A DNA stretch of 64,000 nucleotides from Pedobacter sp. PAMC26386 (GCA_014302835.1 CP060294.1:4241067-4305066), one strand, 5' to 3'; positions 53,546 through 62,452 are shown, numbered from the stretch's first letter. A program made the numbers and translations. Notes: generated from the sequence alone by a model not told the origin.

Positions 53546-54523
53546 ATGATTGTAAAAGCTAAAATTTCCGATCTTGACGAATGGTTATTCATTGAAGACG
53601 TACCTGATATTTACTCTCCTAATAATACGCTCGCAGAAAAACAAGTGATGATTCAGCGGGCCCCGGTACAGATGGTCAATTACCAGCTGACTACCGGTGG
53701 AATGTTCCTGATGCACTCTACCATGCTGTTTGACGAGCCCACTAGTATCCATACAGATATTAATGGAGAAACGATCACCAGTCAGTTTATCTTTTATAAA
53801 AATGCCTCCGGAAAAAAGATGACCACTGCATCACATGGAAACAGTCGTCATAATATCCGCTATATTCCCTCTACACAAGCAAGCCACGAACTGATTGCAA
53901 AAATTGAGTACACCTATTTTATGATAGTACTTTCAAAAGATTATTACTTTTCATTAATAGACCGCCATTCTATTTTACATGAACGTTTCGTCAGAGATAT
54001 AGAAAAAGGGCAATTTACTTCTTTCTCTAACGAGGATATGGCTGTCACGCCCGAAATGAGAAGAGTGATTAATGAAATAAGAGATTGTCGTCAGTCTGGC
54101 GAATTAAAAAGGTTACATACAGAATCTAAAATACTGGAATTACTAATGTATCAACTGGAGCAGCTGAGAAATGACGGCGGTACAGTCAAGCAGGATCTCT
54201 TTAAAACCGGTGATTTCGATAGACTGGAACAAGCACGTACGATATTAAATGAACGGTATGTCACCCCTCCTACCCATAAGGAATTAGCCAAGGAAATTCT
54301 GCTCAACGAATTTAAACTTCGTACCGGCTTCAAAGAGTACTACGGAGTGACCATGTATGATTACATTACCCGGTTGCGTATGGAAAAAGCCCGGCGTTTA
54401 TTACTGGATGAAGAAATGAGCGTTTACGAAGTCTCAGGTCTTACCGGTTTCAAACATCAGGCTAACTTCAGCAAAGCATTTAAAAAATATTTTGGCATAC
54501 TGCCAAGCGGAATCAGAGCATAG
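53546..54523 (+). CDS. AraC-family (PchR-like) transcription regulator
   Basis: This 325-residue regulator has an N-terminal ligand-sensing region of about 200 residues and a C-terminal pair of helix-turn-helix motifs (about 225-322), ending G-F-K-H-Q-A-N-F-S-K-A-F-K-K-Y-F-G. The pattern L-N-E-F-K-L-R-T-G-F-K-E-Y-Y-G is typical of PchR-like proteins, which respond to siderophores or heme and activate TonB-dependent receptors. It converges with hmuVS, the two stops being inside a shared palindrome. It is the obvious candidate regulator of the divergent hmu promoters, where 21-bp direct repeats, the spacing used by AraC proteins, are found. Confidence 0.9.
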   Translation: MIVKAKISDLDEWLFIEDVPDIYSPNNTLAEKQVMIQRAPVQMVNYQLTTGGMFLMHSTMLFDEPTSIHTDINGETITSQFIFYKNASGKKMTTASHGNSRHNIRYIPSTQASHELIAKIEYTYFMIVLSKDYYFSLIDRHSILHERFVRDIEKGQFTSFSNEDMAVTPEMRRVINEIRDCRQSGELKRLHTESKILELLMYQLEQLRNDGGTVKQDLFKTGDFDRLEQARTILNERYVTPPTHKELAKEILLNEFKLRTGFKEYYGVTMYDYITRLRMEKARRLLLDEEMSVYEVSGLTGFKHQANFSKAFKKYFGILPSGIRA

Positions 54524-54547
54524 TGTTAAACACTATGCTCTGATTCC
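54509..54547. terminator. 39-base perfect palindrome spanning both stop codons
   Basis: Nineteen-base perfect arms (54509-54527 and 54529-54547) meet at a single central base. The palindrome contains the last codons and stops of both the araC-type gene and hmuVS. It probably ends both transcripts, but neither strand has a clear T-run after the stem. Confidence 0.75.
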
Positions 54548-56382
54548 AATTTTAATACACTACGCCATTCTTCCAGTTCAGGGATACCAGGTTTACGTTT
54601 GCCAAAAAACTGAACGATCATTTCCCCATCCTTATCATAGGCCTCTAAAGAATTGATCTCTCCATCAACTGATGGCTTAACCACCTGCCATACACTCGCA
54701 ATTCCATCTAAGCGTAAATGAAGATTAAACTCAGGATCCATTACATTAAACCACTCTCCTCTTTCCATCAGGTTAGTCACCAATCCTGAATGTATTTGAA
54801 TACAACCAGCGTTACCTGTAAACACCATGACCGGAACCTGGCGCTCCGAACACTCACAAATAATGCCTTTGAAGGTCTCCAGCGCAATTTCTTTTGTTCT
54901 GCCTTCAGGAGCAAGGTGCATTGCCTGAATCCTGCTCACACTGAACCTACGCATCAGCATAAAAAACTCATGTGTATCCTTCATGTTGTTCCAGCCCAGC
55001 TGAAATCCAGCAATATCAATTTCACTATCTGGTTTCCCCACAGGCACACTTACCTTATGATCATCCTTATTAATCAAAGCTGCCTCCTGATCATTGGCTG
55101 TAAATTCAACTGCCAAAGCTTTAAAGGAATCCAGACTACTCTTCTCCGTCAGATAAATTTTATGGACAGCCGTACCAAGTACATCAAAAAACTGCAAACT
55201 CGTTGTTTTTTCTTCTACAACGGCAAAACCATATTTCCAGTGATTCAGAAATAAACGAAGATCAATATCATCTCCTAAAACCAAACCCGCATGGGGAGTA
55301 AAAGAAATTTTTTCATAAGCCCCTTTGCGTTCATTTACGCAATATTCATTACGGGTTAACGCCATGACATGCCCTAATGTTGGCACAACCTTTAAAACAG
55401 ATTCAAAATCTGGATTTAGACGGGTAACTGTTTCTCCCAAACCCGTCATCAGCAATTCAGCTTCACTAACATTCAGTGCAGCCGCTATATCACGGATTCT
55501 TTTCCCCGGATTAGCCTTTTTGTAAGACAGGTAAGTATCTTTTAATGTTTTTAGATTATCAGTGCTCATATGATATGAATTAGAATGAAATTTATTTGAA
55601 TCAATCAGTACCTCCTTTGGAAGTACAAAAGGTTTTAATGTCTGCCGGTTAATACTAACCTGCGCTTCAATTGAAAATATATTGTAAACATTACGTGTGT
55701 TCAGAACTTCAGCCGGGCTGCCATCATTCCACTTTCGTCCGTTTTTCAACAGGAGTAACCTATCTGCATATTGGGCAGCAAGATTAATATCATGCAAGAC
55801 CGTAATAACCATGAAGTTTTTTCTCGCTAAAGCAGTCACAATCGCAAGCGTCTGCTGCTGATATTGCAAATCCATTCCCGACACCGGCTCATCCATTAAA
55901 AGTAAAGCACCCGGACAATCCCAGATCTGTGCTAATACCCTTGCCAATTGTACACGCTGCTGTTCACCACCAGATAAAGTTAAAATTGAACGTTCTTCCA
56001 GTTCGCTCACCCCACAGACATCCATGGTTTGCCGGACTACATTTCTGTCATTCTTTCCGGGACTGTTTTTATAATGCGGGTATCTGCCCATCATCACCAT
56101 CTCCTTCACCAGAAAATCTACATTCACCACATTATGCTGACTCAGCACAGCCCTTTTTTTCGCAAGTTCCGCAGAGCCATAGCTATGGATTGCTTTGCCA
56201 TGCAATAAGATGTTTCCTTCAGCATTTTTTTTCTCACCACTCAGCATTTTGAGCAAGGTTGATTTTCCTGCTCCATTTGCGCCAAGAATAGCAACCACCT
56301 CTCCACAGCACATACTAAAGGAAAGATTCTTGACCAATGTCCGATGATTGATTTCGTACGTTATATTCTCTACTGTTAACAT
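54526..56382 (-). CDS. hmuV: heme ABC transporter ATPase fused to a HmuS heme-degrading domain
   Basis: This 618-residue fusion carries an ABC ATPase at about 1-255, with Walker A G-A-N-G-A-G-K-S-T, signature L-S-G-G-E-Q-Q-R-V and Walker B L-L-L-M-D-E-P. Residues 272-618 form a HmuS/ChuS-type hemin-degrading domain of normal full length, beginning M-S-T-D-N-L-K. The ATPase part ends P-F-V-L-P like a free HmuV, and a linker of about 20 residues joins the halves without a stop. An ATG at 55569 opens the HmuS part and could also be used alone. The protein would drive heme import through HmuU and process the heme at the inner membrane. It begins nine bases after hmuU. Confidence 0.9.
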   Translation of the reverse strand: MLTVENITYEINHRTLVKNLSFSMCCGEVVAILGANGAGKSTLLKMLSGEKKNAEGNILLHGKAIHSYGSAELAKKRAVLSQHNVVNVDFLVKEMVMMGRYPHYKNSPGKNDRNVVRQTMDVCGVSELEERSILTLSGGEQQRVQLARVLAQIWDCPGALLLMDEPVSGMDLQYQQQTLAIVTALARKNFMVITVLHDINLAAQYADRLLLLKNGRKWNDGSPAEVLNTRNVYNIFSIEAQVSINRQTLKPFVLPKEVLIDSNKFHSNSYHMSTDNLKTLKDTYLSYKKANPGKRIRDIAAALNVSEAELLMTGLGETVTRLNPDFESVLKVVPTLGHVMALTRNEYCVNERKGAYEKISFTPHAGLVLGDDIDLRLFLNHWKYGFAVVEEKTTSLQFFDVLGTAVHKIYLTEKSSLDSFKALAVEFTANDQEAALINKDDHKVSVPVGKPDSEIDIAGFQLGWNNMKDTHEFFMLMRRFSVSRIQAMHLAPEGRTKEIALETFKGIICECSERQVPVMVFTGNAGCIQIHSGLVTNLMERGEWFNVMDPEFNLHLRLDGIASVWQVVKPSVDGEINSLEAYDKDGEMIVQFFGKRKPGIPELEEWRSVLKLESEHSV

Positions 56383-56391
56383 TTGCAGGTT

Positions 56392-57432
56392 CTATTGAAG
56401 GAGTTTCTTTTTGTCTTTAATCAAAATATACAGGAACAACGGTGTTCCTAAAAGTGCTGTAATCACTCCAATAGGTAGTTCTACTGGTGAAACAACTGTT
56501 CTGGCAATCATATCTGCCAGGGTCAGAATTAATGCACCAAGTAAAGCCGATGCAGGTAATACATATTTATTATCTACACCTATAAATAATCGGATAGTAT
56601 GCGGCACCAAAAGACCAACAAACCCAATCACACCCGATACCGCCACCGCAGCACCAACAGCCATGGTGGCCAGGATAACCACTTTACGCTTAACCAGATT
56701 TACTTTCAAGCCCAGATGATCAGCCTGAGCCTCACCTAAAGCAAAAGCATTTAAAGCCTTTCCCATAGAAGGGAGCAGCACTACAGGTATCATCACAAAA
56801 GGCAATAAAGCCAAAATGGTTTCCCATGTAGCCCCCGCCAAACTACCTAGCATCCAAAACGTGATATTCCGCAATTGCTGCTCATTAGCCAGATAAGTAA
56901 TCAGCCCCGTTAAAGCGCCAGCCAGTGCATTAATTGCAATCCCCGCCAGTAACATAGTCGCCACATTTGGCCTGCCATCTGTACGCGAAATCTGGTAAAC
57001 CAGCATAGCCGCAATACCAGCTCCCGCAAAAGCACCAAAGGCTAGTAAATAGTATCCCAGTAAGTTACTCAGTCCGGAAAGTACGCCTATTTCCAGCGCA
57101 ATGATTGCCACTGCAATTAATGATGCTCCCGCCGAAATACCAATCAGTCCAGGCTCAGCAAGTGGATTTCTAAATATCCCCTGAACCGCAGCTCCCGATA
57201 TCCCTAAACCCGCACCGACCAGCACCCCTAAAAGAACTCTGGGTAAACGAACAATTCGAATTACAATTTCGTACTGTTCAGCAATCACATGATGCTTAAA
57301 GAGTCCTGTTTTCTGTAAGAAAATTATCACGACGTCTTTAACAGGAATATCCATTGCACCCAAACCCAAAGAAAAAGATAAAGCAACCAGTAAGGCTGCA
57401 CTTAATATCAAATAAACAAATATCGGTTTCAT
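56392..57432 (-). CDS. hmuU: heme ABC transporter permease (FecCD type)
   Basis: This 346-residue FecCD/BtuC-type permease has about ten helices. R-L-P-R-V-L-L-G-V-L-V-G (about 50-61), G-A-A-V-Q-G-I-F-R-N-P-L-A-E-P and G-F-V-G-L-L-V-P-H are the family landmarks, the last near the ATPase-coupling loop. With HmuT and HmuVS it moves heme from the periplasm to the cytoplasm. It lies six bases after hmuT. A siderophore permease cannot be told apart by sequence alone; the HmuS fusion and HmuY genes favour heme. Confidence 0.93.
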   Translation of the reverse strand: MKPIFVYLILSAALLVALSFSLGLGAMDIPVKDVVIIFLQKTGLFKHHVIAEQYEIVIRIVRLPRVLLGVLVGAGLGISGAAVQGIFRNPLAEPGLIGISAGASLIAVAIIALEIGVLSGLSNLLGYYLLAFGAFAGAGIAAMLVYQISRTDGRPNVATMLLAGIAINALAGALTGLITYLANEQQLRNITFWMLGSLAGATWETILALLPFVMIPVVLLPSMGKALNAFALGEAQADHLGLKVNLVKRKVVILATMAVGAAVAVSGVIGFVGLLVPHTIRLFIGVDNKYVLPASALLGALILTLADMIARTVVSPVELPIGVITALLGTPLFLYILIKDKKKLLQ

Positions 57433-57438
57433 ATCAAT

Positions 57439-58275
57439 CTATATTCCGATCAGTTTACCATTTAATGCTGTTATGGCCTGATCCAAACGCACACTAAACC
57501 CAGTTAACAATCCTGAGTCCATCTGTATAATTCTTTTGTTTTTACCCGCAGCAGTTTGCCCAACCCCTGGCATCTTTAAAATCCCATTTACTCCTCCAAG
57601 ACTGGTTAATCCAAAATCGAACATCAAAATCACATCTGGATTAGCTTTCACGAGTGCCTCTGTTGTGTACGGCTTAAAATCTTCAAATTCATTGATCGCA
57701 TTTTTTCCACCCGATAAACCAATTATAGCATCAAGACTTGATTTTTTACCCGCAACCATCATCACCCCCGTACCTCTTGCATAGATAAAAAGAATTTTAG
57801 CCGGCTTATTACCCGTCTTTATCAAGGCCTGCGCCTGCTTAATTTTCAATTCTGTTTGCTTGGCCAGCGATTCTCCTTTAGGGGCAACATCCAAAGCTTC
57901 TGCCACCTGGCGAATGAATTTCAATGCTCCGTTAACAGAGTAATCCTGTTTGATACTCACAAAGCGGATACCCGCCGATTTTAACTGGTACTGGATTTCT
58001 TTGGAGACTGTGCCTTCCGGTGCAAGAACCAGGTCAGGTGCAAACGCAATTAATGCTTCTGCCGAAACAGACCTGTTATTACTCACTTTGGTCAGTTTAC
58101 TCAAGTAAAGAGGATATGCTGTTGTAATGTCAACCGCAACAATGTTTTTCCCAAAACCCAAGGCATCAGTAGTTTCAGACAATGCAGCACTTAGCGTTAT
58201 AATCCGTTTTGGAGCAGTAGCGTATAAACCTAAACACCAGGCAATCATTAAAAGAAAACAGCTTATTTTTTTCAT
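57439..58275 (-). CDS. hmuT: periplasmic heme-binding protein of the ABC transporter
   Basis: This 278-residue protein has a signal peptide (about 1-22) and a class III two-lobed binding fold: R-I-I-T-L-S-A-A-L-S-E near the N-terminus, F-A-P-D-L-V-L-A-P-E-G and P-D-V-I-L-M-F-D-F-G. This matches HmuT/hemin-binding proteins. It passes heme to HmuU. It is the first gene of the minus-strand hmuTUVS operon. The upstream region contains inverted repeats immediately adjacent to its ATG. Confidence 0.92.
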   Translation of the reverse strand: MKKISCFLLMIAWCLGLYATAPKRIITLSAALSETTDALGFGKNIVAVDITTAYPLYLSKLTKVSNNRSVSAEALIAFAPDLVLAPEGTVSKEIQYQLKSAGIRFVSIKQDYSVNGALKFIRQVAEALDVAPKGESLAKQTELKIKQAQALIKTGNKPAKILFIYARGTGVMMVAGKKSSLDAIIGLSGGKNAINEFEDFKPYTTEALVKANPDVILMFDFGLTSLGGVNGILKMPGVGQTAAGKNKRIIQMDSGLLTGFSVRLDQAITALNGKLIGI

Positions 58276-58411
58276 GTTATTTCAAATTCGTTCCACAAAC
58301 AACGTGTTTAATCAATCTAAATACAAGCTGTACATTTTCATTTATTCAATCCGTATTCTACCTTAAAAAGCCATTTGAAATAACATTTAAATTAAAAACA
58401 TGTTGTTTGTG
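58276..58411. repeat. two interleaved inverted-repeat pairs in the divergent hmuT-hmuR region
   Basis: Pair 1 is perfect over 12 bases (58276-58287 and 58373-58384; GTTATTTCAAAT type). Pair 2 matches 15 of 16 bases (58294-58309 and 58396-58411; CACAAACAACGTGTTT type). The copies are interleaved rather than nested, so they cannot form one simple hairpin. Each motif faces once towards hmuT and once towards hmuR, as expected for operators serving both directions. Confidence 0.75.
58342..58358 (-). promoter_or_regulatory. inverted copy of the hmu 21-bp repeat motif
   Basis: On the minus strand this reads GAATACG-GATT-GAATAA, the same ACG-N4-GAATAA motif as the tandem array upstream of hmuR but facing hmuT. 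It is the only copy in this orientation that I found in the gap. Confidence 0.6.
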
Positions 58412-58463
58412 ACCATTTTAATGAAACTACGAGTATAAAAACAGAGCAAAAGAAGCCATATCA

Positions 58464-58532
58464 ACGAAAAGAATAATACGGATAGAATAAAACATAATAC
58501 GTTTCGAATAAATCTTAATACGCATTGAACAA
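58464..58532 (+). promoter_or_regulatory. 21-bp tandem operator-like array upstream of hmuR
   Basis: The unit TAATACG-N4-GAATAA-N4 occurs three times with starts at 58474, 58495 and 58516, exactly 21 bases apart; the last has GAACAA. The N4 parts differ (gata, tttc, catt), so the fixed blocks look selected. A fourth partial copy, ACG-N4-GAATAA, sits at 58464-58476. The array ends 65 bases before the hmuR ATG. Twenty-one bases is two helical turns, the spacing of AraC-type half-sites. Confidence 0.75.
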
Positions 58533-58597
58533 ATCATATATGGAATTAATTATTCAGTTTTGCCTCACCACCTTATTTAGATCGATTAAAAATAACA

Positions 58598-60973
58598 ATG
58601 TATTACAGCACTAAAGCAAGAAAGGTTTATAGCATTATATTATTATTAACTCTGTTTACAATTACAGTAAATGCACAGTCAAAAGGCATACTGAAAGGAA
58701 AAATAACAGATGATAAGAATAATATACTGATTGGTGCTTCTGTTACACTTGAACCCGATCACAGAACCGCGATAAGTGATAAAAATGGATTTTTTGAACT
58801 TACCCGCCTCTATACAGGTACCTACACTATTAAAGTGACCGCTGTAGGCTTCAGTTCCCATATTGCAGAAACTGAGATTTCCACGAGAGCAGCAAAACCA
58901 CTCCACATTAAACTAAATGCAGCAGAAAATGGATTAGACGAGGTAAGTATCAGCGGTGGGCATCACAATCCTGACAACCTCATAGACATGGTCAATTCCA
59001 TCATGCCCAGCACCATAATTACCCGCAAAACTATCGAACAAATGGGTAGCCGCAGACTCGACGAAGTACTCAAGGAACAAACCGGATTAGCAATTGTCAG
59101 TGATATTGGTTCAGGAAACAGAGCCGTAGGCTTACAAATGCAGGGTTTTGATAGTGGTTATACCATGATTATGATTGACGGCCAACCCATGGTAGGCCGT
59201 AATTCTGGTAACTTTGACCTTTCCAGGATTACTGTATCCAATATTGAACGCATAGAAATTATTAAAGGTGCTTCCTCTTGTTTATATGGAAGCGAAGCCC
59301 TGGCGGGAGTCGTAAATATTGTTACCCGTAAAAATATTACCCAACCACAAGGACTTGCAGCATTAAGGTATGGAAGTTATAATCTTGTTGACGCAACCCT
59401 TGAAGGAGAAACACCCTTTGCGGGCAAAAAAGGATCAGCCTATCTTTCTGCAAATTATTACCGTACTGACGGCTTTAACGCCAATCCCTATTTAAAAGAA
59501 GGAAAAACAGCTCCACCATTTGACAGTTACTCTTTGCAGGGGAGAGGCCGCTATATGCTCAACAAGATTTCTACACTAAATTTTAATGGTCGTTATACCA
59601 CCCGTCATTCCATAAACGAACTGAATTATGGTGTCAGACCAAGCAAAGATGTACTTGACGAGCGCGATCTCAATGGCTCTTTATCTTTAAATAATAATTT
59701 CTCAAATGGGCTACGCTTAAAAACCCAGTATTACCTTACCCGTTATCAGACAGAACAGGACATTACTGATCTCAATAGTGGCACACTTATTCCAGGCAGC
59801 AGATTTACCCAATACCTGCATAGAGCGGAAGTACAAGCCTCACAGGAATTATCAAAAAAAATAAGTCTCACTGGTGGAATCGGCGGTGCTTATGAGCACT
59901 TGAATGATGTTTCCTATCGTGGTTCCAAAGGCATGAACAACTACTTCGCTTACTGGCAGACCGACTGGAAAGCGAGTGCTAAAATTGGTGTAACAGGTGG
60001 TGCGCGCTATGATTATCATAATAAATACGGCAGTAAAGTCAATCCAAGTATTGGATTCCGCTATACACCCATCCAGGATCTAACTTTAAAAGCTGCGATT
60101 GGAACAGGATTTAAAACACCCAATTTCCAACAGTTATACCTCGTCTTCACTAACCTTCAAACAGGGTATACTGTACTGGGTGCAGAAGAATTTCCAAGAG
60201 AAATCCAAGTCCTGAAAGACGCAGGGCAAATCAGCAGTATCTGGCCGATAGCCAGCCGTGTAGGCCAACTGCAACCTGAACGTTCAGTTTCTTACAGCAC
60301 TGGCTTTACCCTGACAGCAGTCAAGACACTGAAACTAGACGTAAATCTCTTCTATAATGACATTAAGAACTTTATCAACTCAGAGCAGGTCGCAACAAAA
60401 ACCAGTGGCCAGCAAGTCTTCTCTTATGTAAATATAGCCCGGGCCTATCTGACAGGAACCGAAATTGGCCTGAACTGGGCGGCTACCCATTCGTTCCATA
60501 TCAATGCCGGATACCAGTTACTCTATGCCATAGACCGTGGTGTAATAGACTCCATCAAAACAGGTCAGGGACTTTATGGTCAGATTTATGATACTGATAA
60601 GAATGAGATGCGGAGATCTACCAGATCCGACTATTTTGGGATGTCAAACCGGTCCCGTCATATGGCCAACATCAAGTTCACTTATGAACACGAGAAATCA
60701 GGTTTAACAGGTACCCTCAGAGTAAACTACCGCAGTAAATACGGCTTTATGGAAGCCAATCGCGCCAATAATTTCATTGACAAATACGACACTTTTGTCC
60801 GCAGTTTTTTCCTTTTCAATGCTGCCGTTCAAAAAACATTGTACAACAAACATCTTTCACTTCAACTCACAACAGACAACCTGCTGAATTACCGGGATCA
60901 GCTAATGCCCGCACAACAAGGCAGGGCGATTATCGGGGGAATTACCTGGAAGTTTTTTAAAGACCAATCTTAA
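58598..60973 (+). CDS. hmuR: TonB-dependent heme receptor (HmuR-like)
   Basis: This 791-residue outer-membrane receptor has a signal peptide (about 1-26, V-N-A-Q), a carboxypeptidase-regulatory-like domain (about 30-107), a plug domain (about 125-245, with M-I-D-G-Q-P-M-V-G-R and A-L-A-G-V-V-N-I-V-T-R) and a 22-strand-type barrel ending in F-K-D-Q-S. The N-terminal extra domain is usual in Bacteroidota receptors. Heme as substrate follows from the neighbouring HmuY-like and hmuTUVS genes rather than from specific ligand residues. It is preceded by the 21-bp repeat array and followed after 12 bases by a hmuY gene. Confidence 0.9.
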   Translation: MYYSTKARKVYSIILLLTLFTITVNAQSKGILKGKITDDKNNILIGASVTLEPDHRTAISDKNGFFELTRLYTGTYTIKVTAVGFSSHIAETEISTRAAKPLHIKLNAAENGLDEVSISGGHHNPDNLIDMVNSIMPSTIITRKTIEQMGSRRLDEVLKEQTGLAIVSDIGSGNRAVGLQMQGFDSGYTMIMIDGQPMVGRNSGNFDLSRITVSNIERIEIIKGASSCLYGSEALAGVVNIVTRKNITQPQGLAALRYGSYNLVDATLEGETPFAGKKGSAYLSANYYRTDGFNANPYLKEGKTAPPFDSYSLQGRGRYMLNKISTLNFNGRYTTRHSINELNYGVRPSKDVLDERDLNGSLSLNNNFSNGLRLKTQYYLTRYQTEQDITDLNSGTLIPGSRFTQYLHRAEVQASQELSKKISLTGGIGGAYEHLNDVSYRGSKGMNNYFAYWQTDWKASAKIGVTGGARYDYHNKYGSKVNPSIGFRYTPIQDLTLKAAIGTGFKTPNFQQLYLVFTNLQTGYTVLGAEEFPREIQVLKDAGQISSIWPIASRVGQLQPERSVSYSTGFTLTAVKTLKLDVNLFYNDIKNFINSEQVATKTSGQQVFSYVNIARAYLTGTEIGLNWAATHSFHINAGYQLLYAIDRGVIDSIKTGQGLYGQIYDTDKNEMRRSTRSDYFGMSNRSRHMANIKFTYEHEKSGLTGTLRVNYRSKYGFMEANRANNFIDKYDTFVRSFFLFNAAVQKTLYNKHLSLQLTTDNLLNYRDQLMPAQQGRAIIGGITWKFFKDQS

Positions 60974-60985
60974 AATAATCATCAA

Positions 60986-61636
60986 ATGAATATAAAACTA
61001 CTTAAACAACTCCTGTTCTTACCTGCAATGCTGATCTTATTCACAGCCTGTACCAAAGAAGAAATTAAGCCACAGCTCGAAGATGGCAAAAGCACAGTAA
61101 TTAACGATCTTGCCGGAGACCTTGGCAATACTGTAGGTAGCGGAAAAGAATTCGCACCTTTCTATTTCAGCTTTAAGACCGGCGCAAAAATAGATATCAG
61201 TAAAAAATCAACTACTGAATGGGATATCTCTTTTACTAAAGAATACAATTCATACGTATCGGCCAACAATGCGGCCAATAATCCGGGCAGTGCAGGAAAG
61301 GGCGCAATGATTGTTGTCAATCAAAACTATAACGACCTTAAAGAAGCCCCTTCTGATACAGAATTTACCACTAATGCCATTCCAGCTGCAGGCTGGGATT
61401 CAGGAGCAGGTAATGGCTGGTATTTCTACGAGCTTAAAACCCATATTGCCGTTCCCGTAAAAAACAGAACCTATGTTTTACGCACAGCAGATGGAAAATT
61501 TGCCAAGCTACAGCTCATCAGCATGTACAAAGGTGCACCTGCAACCGTAAGTGATCTTAACTGGCCAGCCCCATACTTTACTTTCCGCTATTATGTACAA
61601 CAGGATGGCAGCAGAAACCTATCCACTAAAGATTAA
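60986..61636 (+). CDS. hmuY: HmuY-like heme-binding lipoprotein, first copy
   Basis: This 216-residue lipoprotein has its lipidated cysteine at C22 (F-T-A-C-T-K). The body is a beta-rich HmuY fold: T-T-E-W-D-I-S-F-T (about 76-84), G-A-M-I-V-V, A-G-W-D, G-N-G-W-Y-F-Y-E (about 142-149) and F-A-K-L-Q-L-I-S-M. HmuY proteins capture heme at the cell surface and hand it to HmuR. The P. gingivalis protein uses two histidines; this one has only a single His, H153, just after the G-W-Y motif, so a second ligand would need to be Met or Tyr. It starts 12 bases after hmuR. Confidence 0.85.
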   Translation: MNIKLLKQLLFLPAMLILFTACTKEEIKPQLEDGKSTVINDLAGDLGNTVGSGKEFAPFYFSFKTGAKIDISKKSTTEWDISFTKEYNSYVSANNAANNPGSAGKGAMIVVNQNYNDLKEAPSDTEFTTNAIPAAGWDSGAGNGWYFYELKTHIAVPVKNRTYVLRTADGKFAKLQLISMYKGAPATVSDLNWPAPYFTFRYYVQQDGSRNLSTKD

Positions 61637-61656
61637 TCCATTTAAAACCTGAAGAC

Positions 61657-62439
61657 ATGACAACTATTCGAAATACCATAAAATCATTTAAGACTACAAT
61701 AAGAACATTCCTGACCTTATCATTATTGTTATCCCTTGTAGCTTCGTGCTCAAAAAGCACCGATCCTGCTCCTGTTAAACCAGTAACACCAATTGACCCT
61801 GTTAGCCCACCAGTGAGTGGCTCAGTTCCCTTTTACAAATTACAACGGGTAGAAAATTTCGCCGCCCCGACTAATGATGCCAATCCCACCGCACCGCAGC
61901 CTACTATATATTTCAGTCTGGAGAACAAACAAATCTCTGATCCAAATTTTGCTCAAACTACCCGCTGGGATGTCGCTTTTAGCGGCTTATACAATAGCTT
62001 CATGAGCGGAAACAATGGGAAAGACGCAAATAATTTTGGTAATGGTGGCGCAGGAGCAGGTGGAATCCTTATCCTGGACAAACCTTTTGATCAGGTAACA
62101 GACGTACCCGCCGAAACGCAGTTCAGAACTGGAAAAGGTCTGATTGGTACCGATGATTCAGGAGATTTTGGAGAAGCAATGGGCTGGTATCAATATGATT
62201 TTGCTGGAACAAGAAGAGGTGATGGAAGTTATGAAAAACAACATGTAGCCTATGCACTGCCAGAAAAAAGGACAGTTATTGTGCGTACAGGAAATGGAAA
62301 CTATGCAAAAATCAGAATGATCTCTTGTTATAAAGATGCTTTTACAGCCGACAAATGGCTAAGAAGCACACCGCACATGTTCTTCACTTTTGAATATGTT
62401 CTGGCACCTAAAGGAAGTACAAAATTTGAAATTAAATAA
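61657..62439 (+). CDS. HmuY-like heme-binding lipoprotein, second copy
   Basis: This 260-residue lipoprotein has its cysteine at C31 (V-A-S-C-S-K), a Pro-rich linker (about 38-55), then a HmuY-type domain with T-R-W-D-V-A-F-S-G-L, G-G-I-L-I-L-D-K-P-F-D, G-W-Y-Q-Y and Y-A-K-I-R-M-I-S-C-Y-K-D-A. Compared with the first copy it is longer, with an Asn/Gly-rich loop near 115-130 and a longer segment after G-W-Y before the His of Q-H-V-A-Y. Several distinct HmuY paralogues may suit different heme sources. It lies 20 bases after the first copy. Confidence 0.82.
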   Translation: MTTIRNTIKSFKTTIRTFLTLSLLLSLVASCSKSTDPAPVKPVTPIDPVSPPVSGSVPFYKLQRVENFAAPTNDANPTAPQPTIYFSLENKQISDPNFAQTTRWDVAFSGLYNSFMSGNNGKDANNFGNGGAGAGGILILDKPFDQVTDVPAETQFRTGKGLIGTDDSGDFGEAMGWYQYDFAGTRRGDGSYEKQHVAYALPEKRTVIVRTGNGNYAKIRMISCYKDAFTADKWLRSTPHMFFTFEYVLAPKGSTKFEIK

Positions 62440-62452
62440 CCTCAGCCCAATA

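Noticed and set aside
54790..55254. 154-codon open frame on the plus strand inside hmuVS
   Set aside because: It is antisense to the HmuS domain, with no recognisable features and a biased composition.
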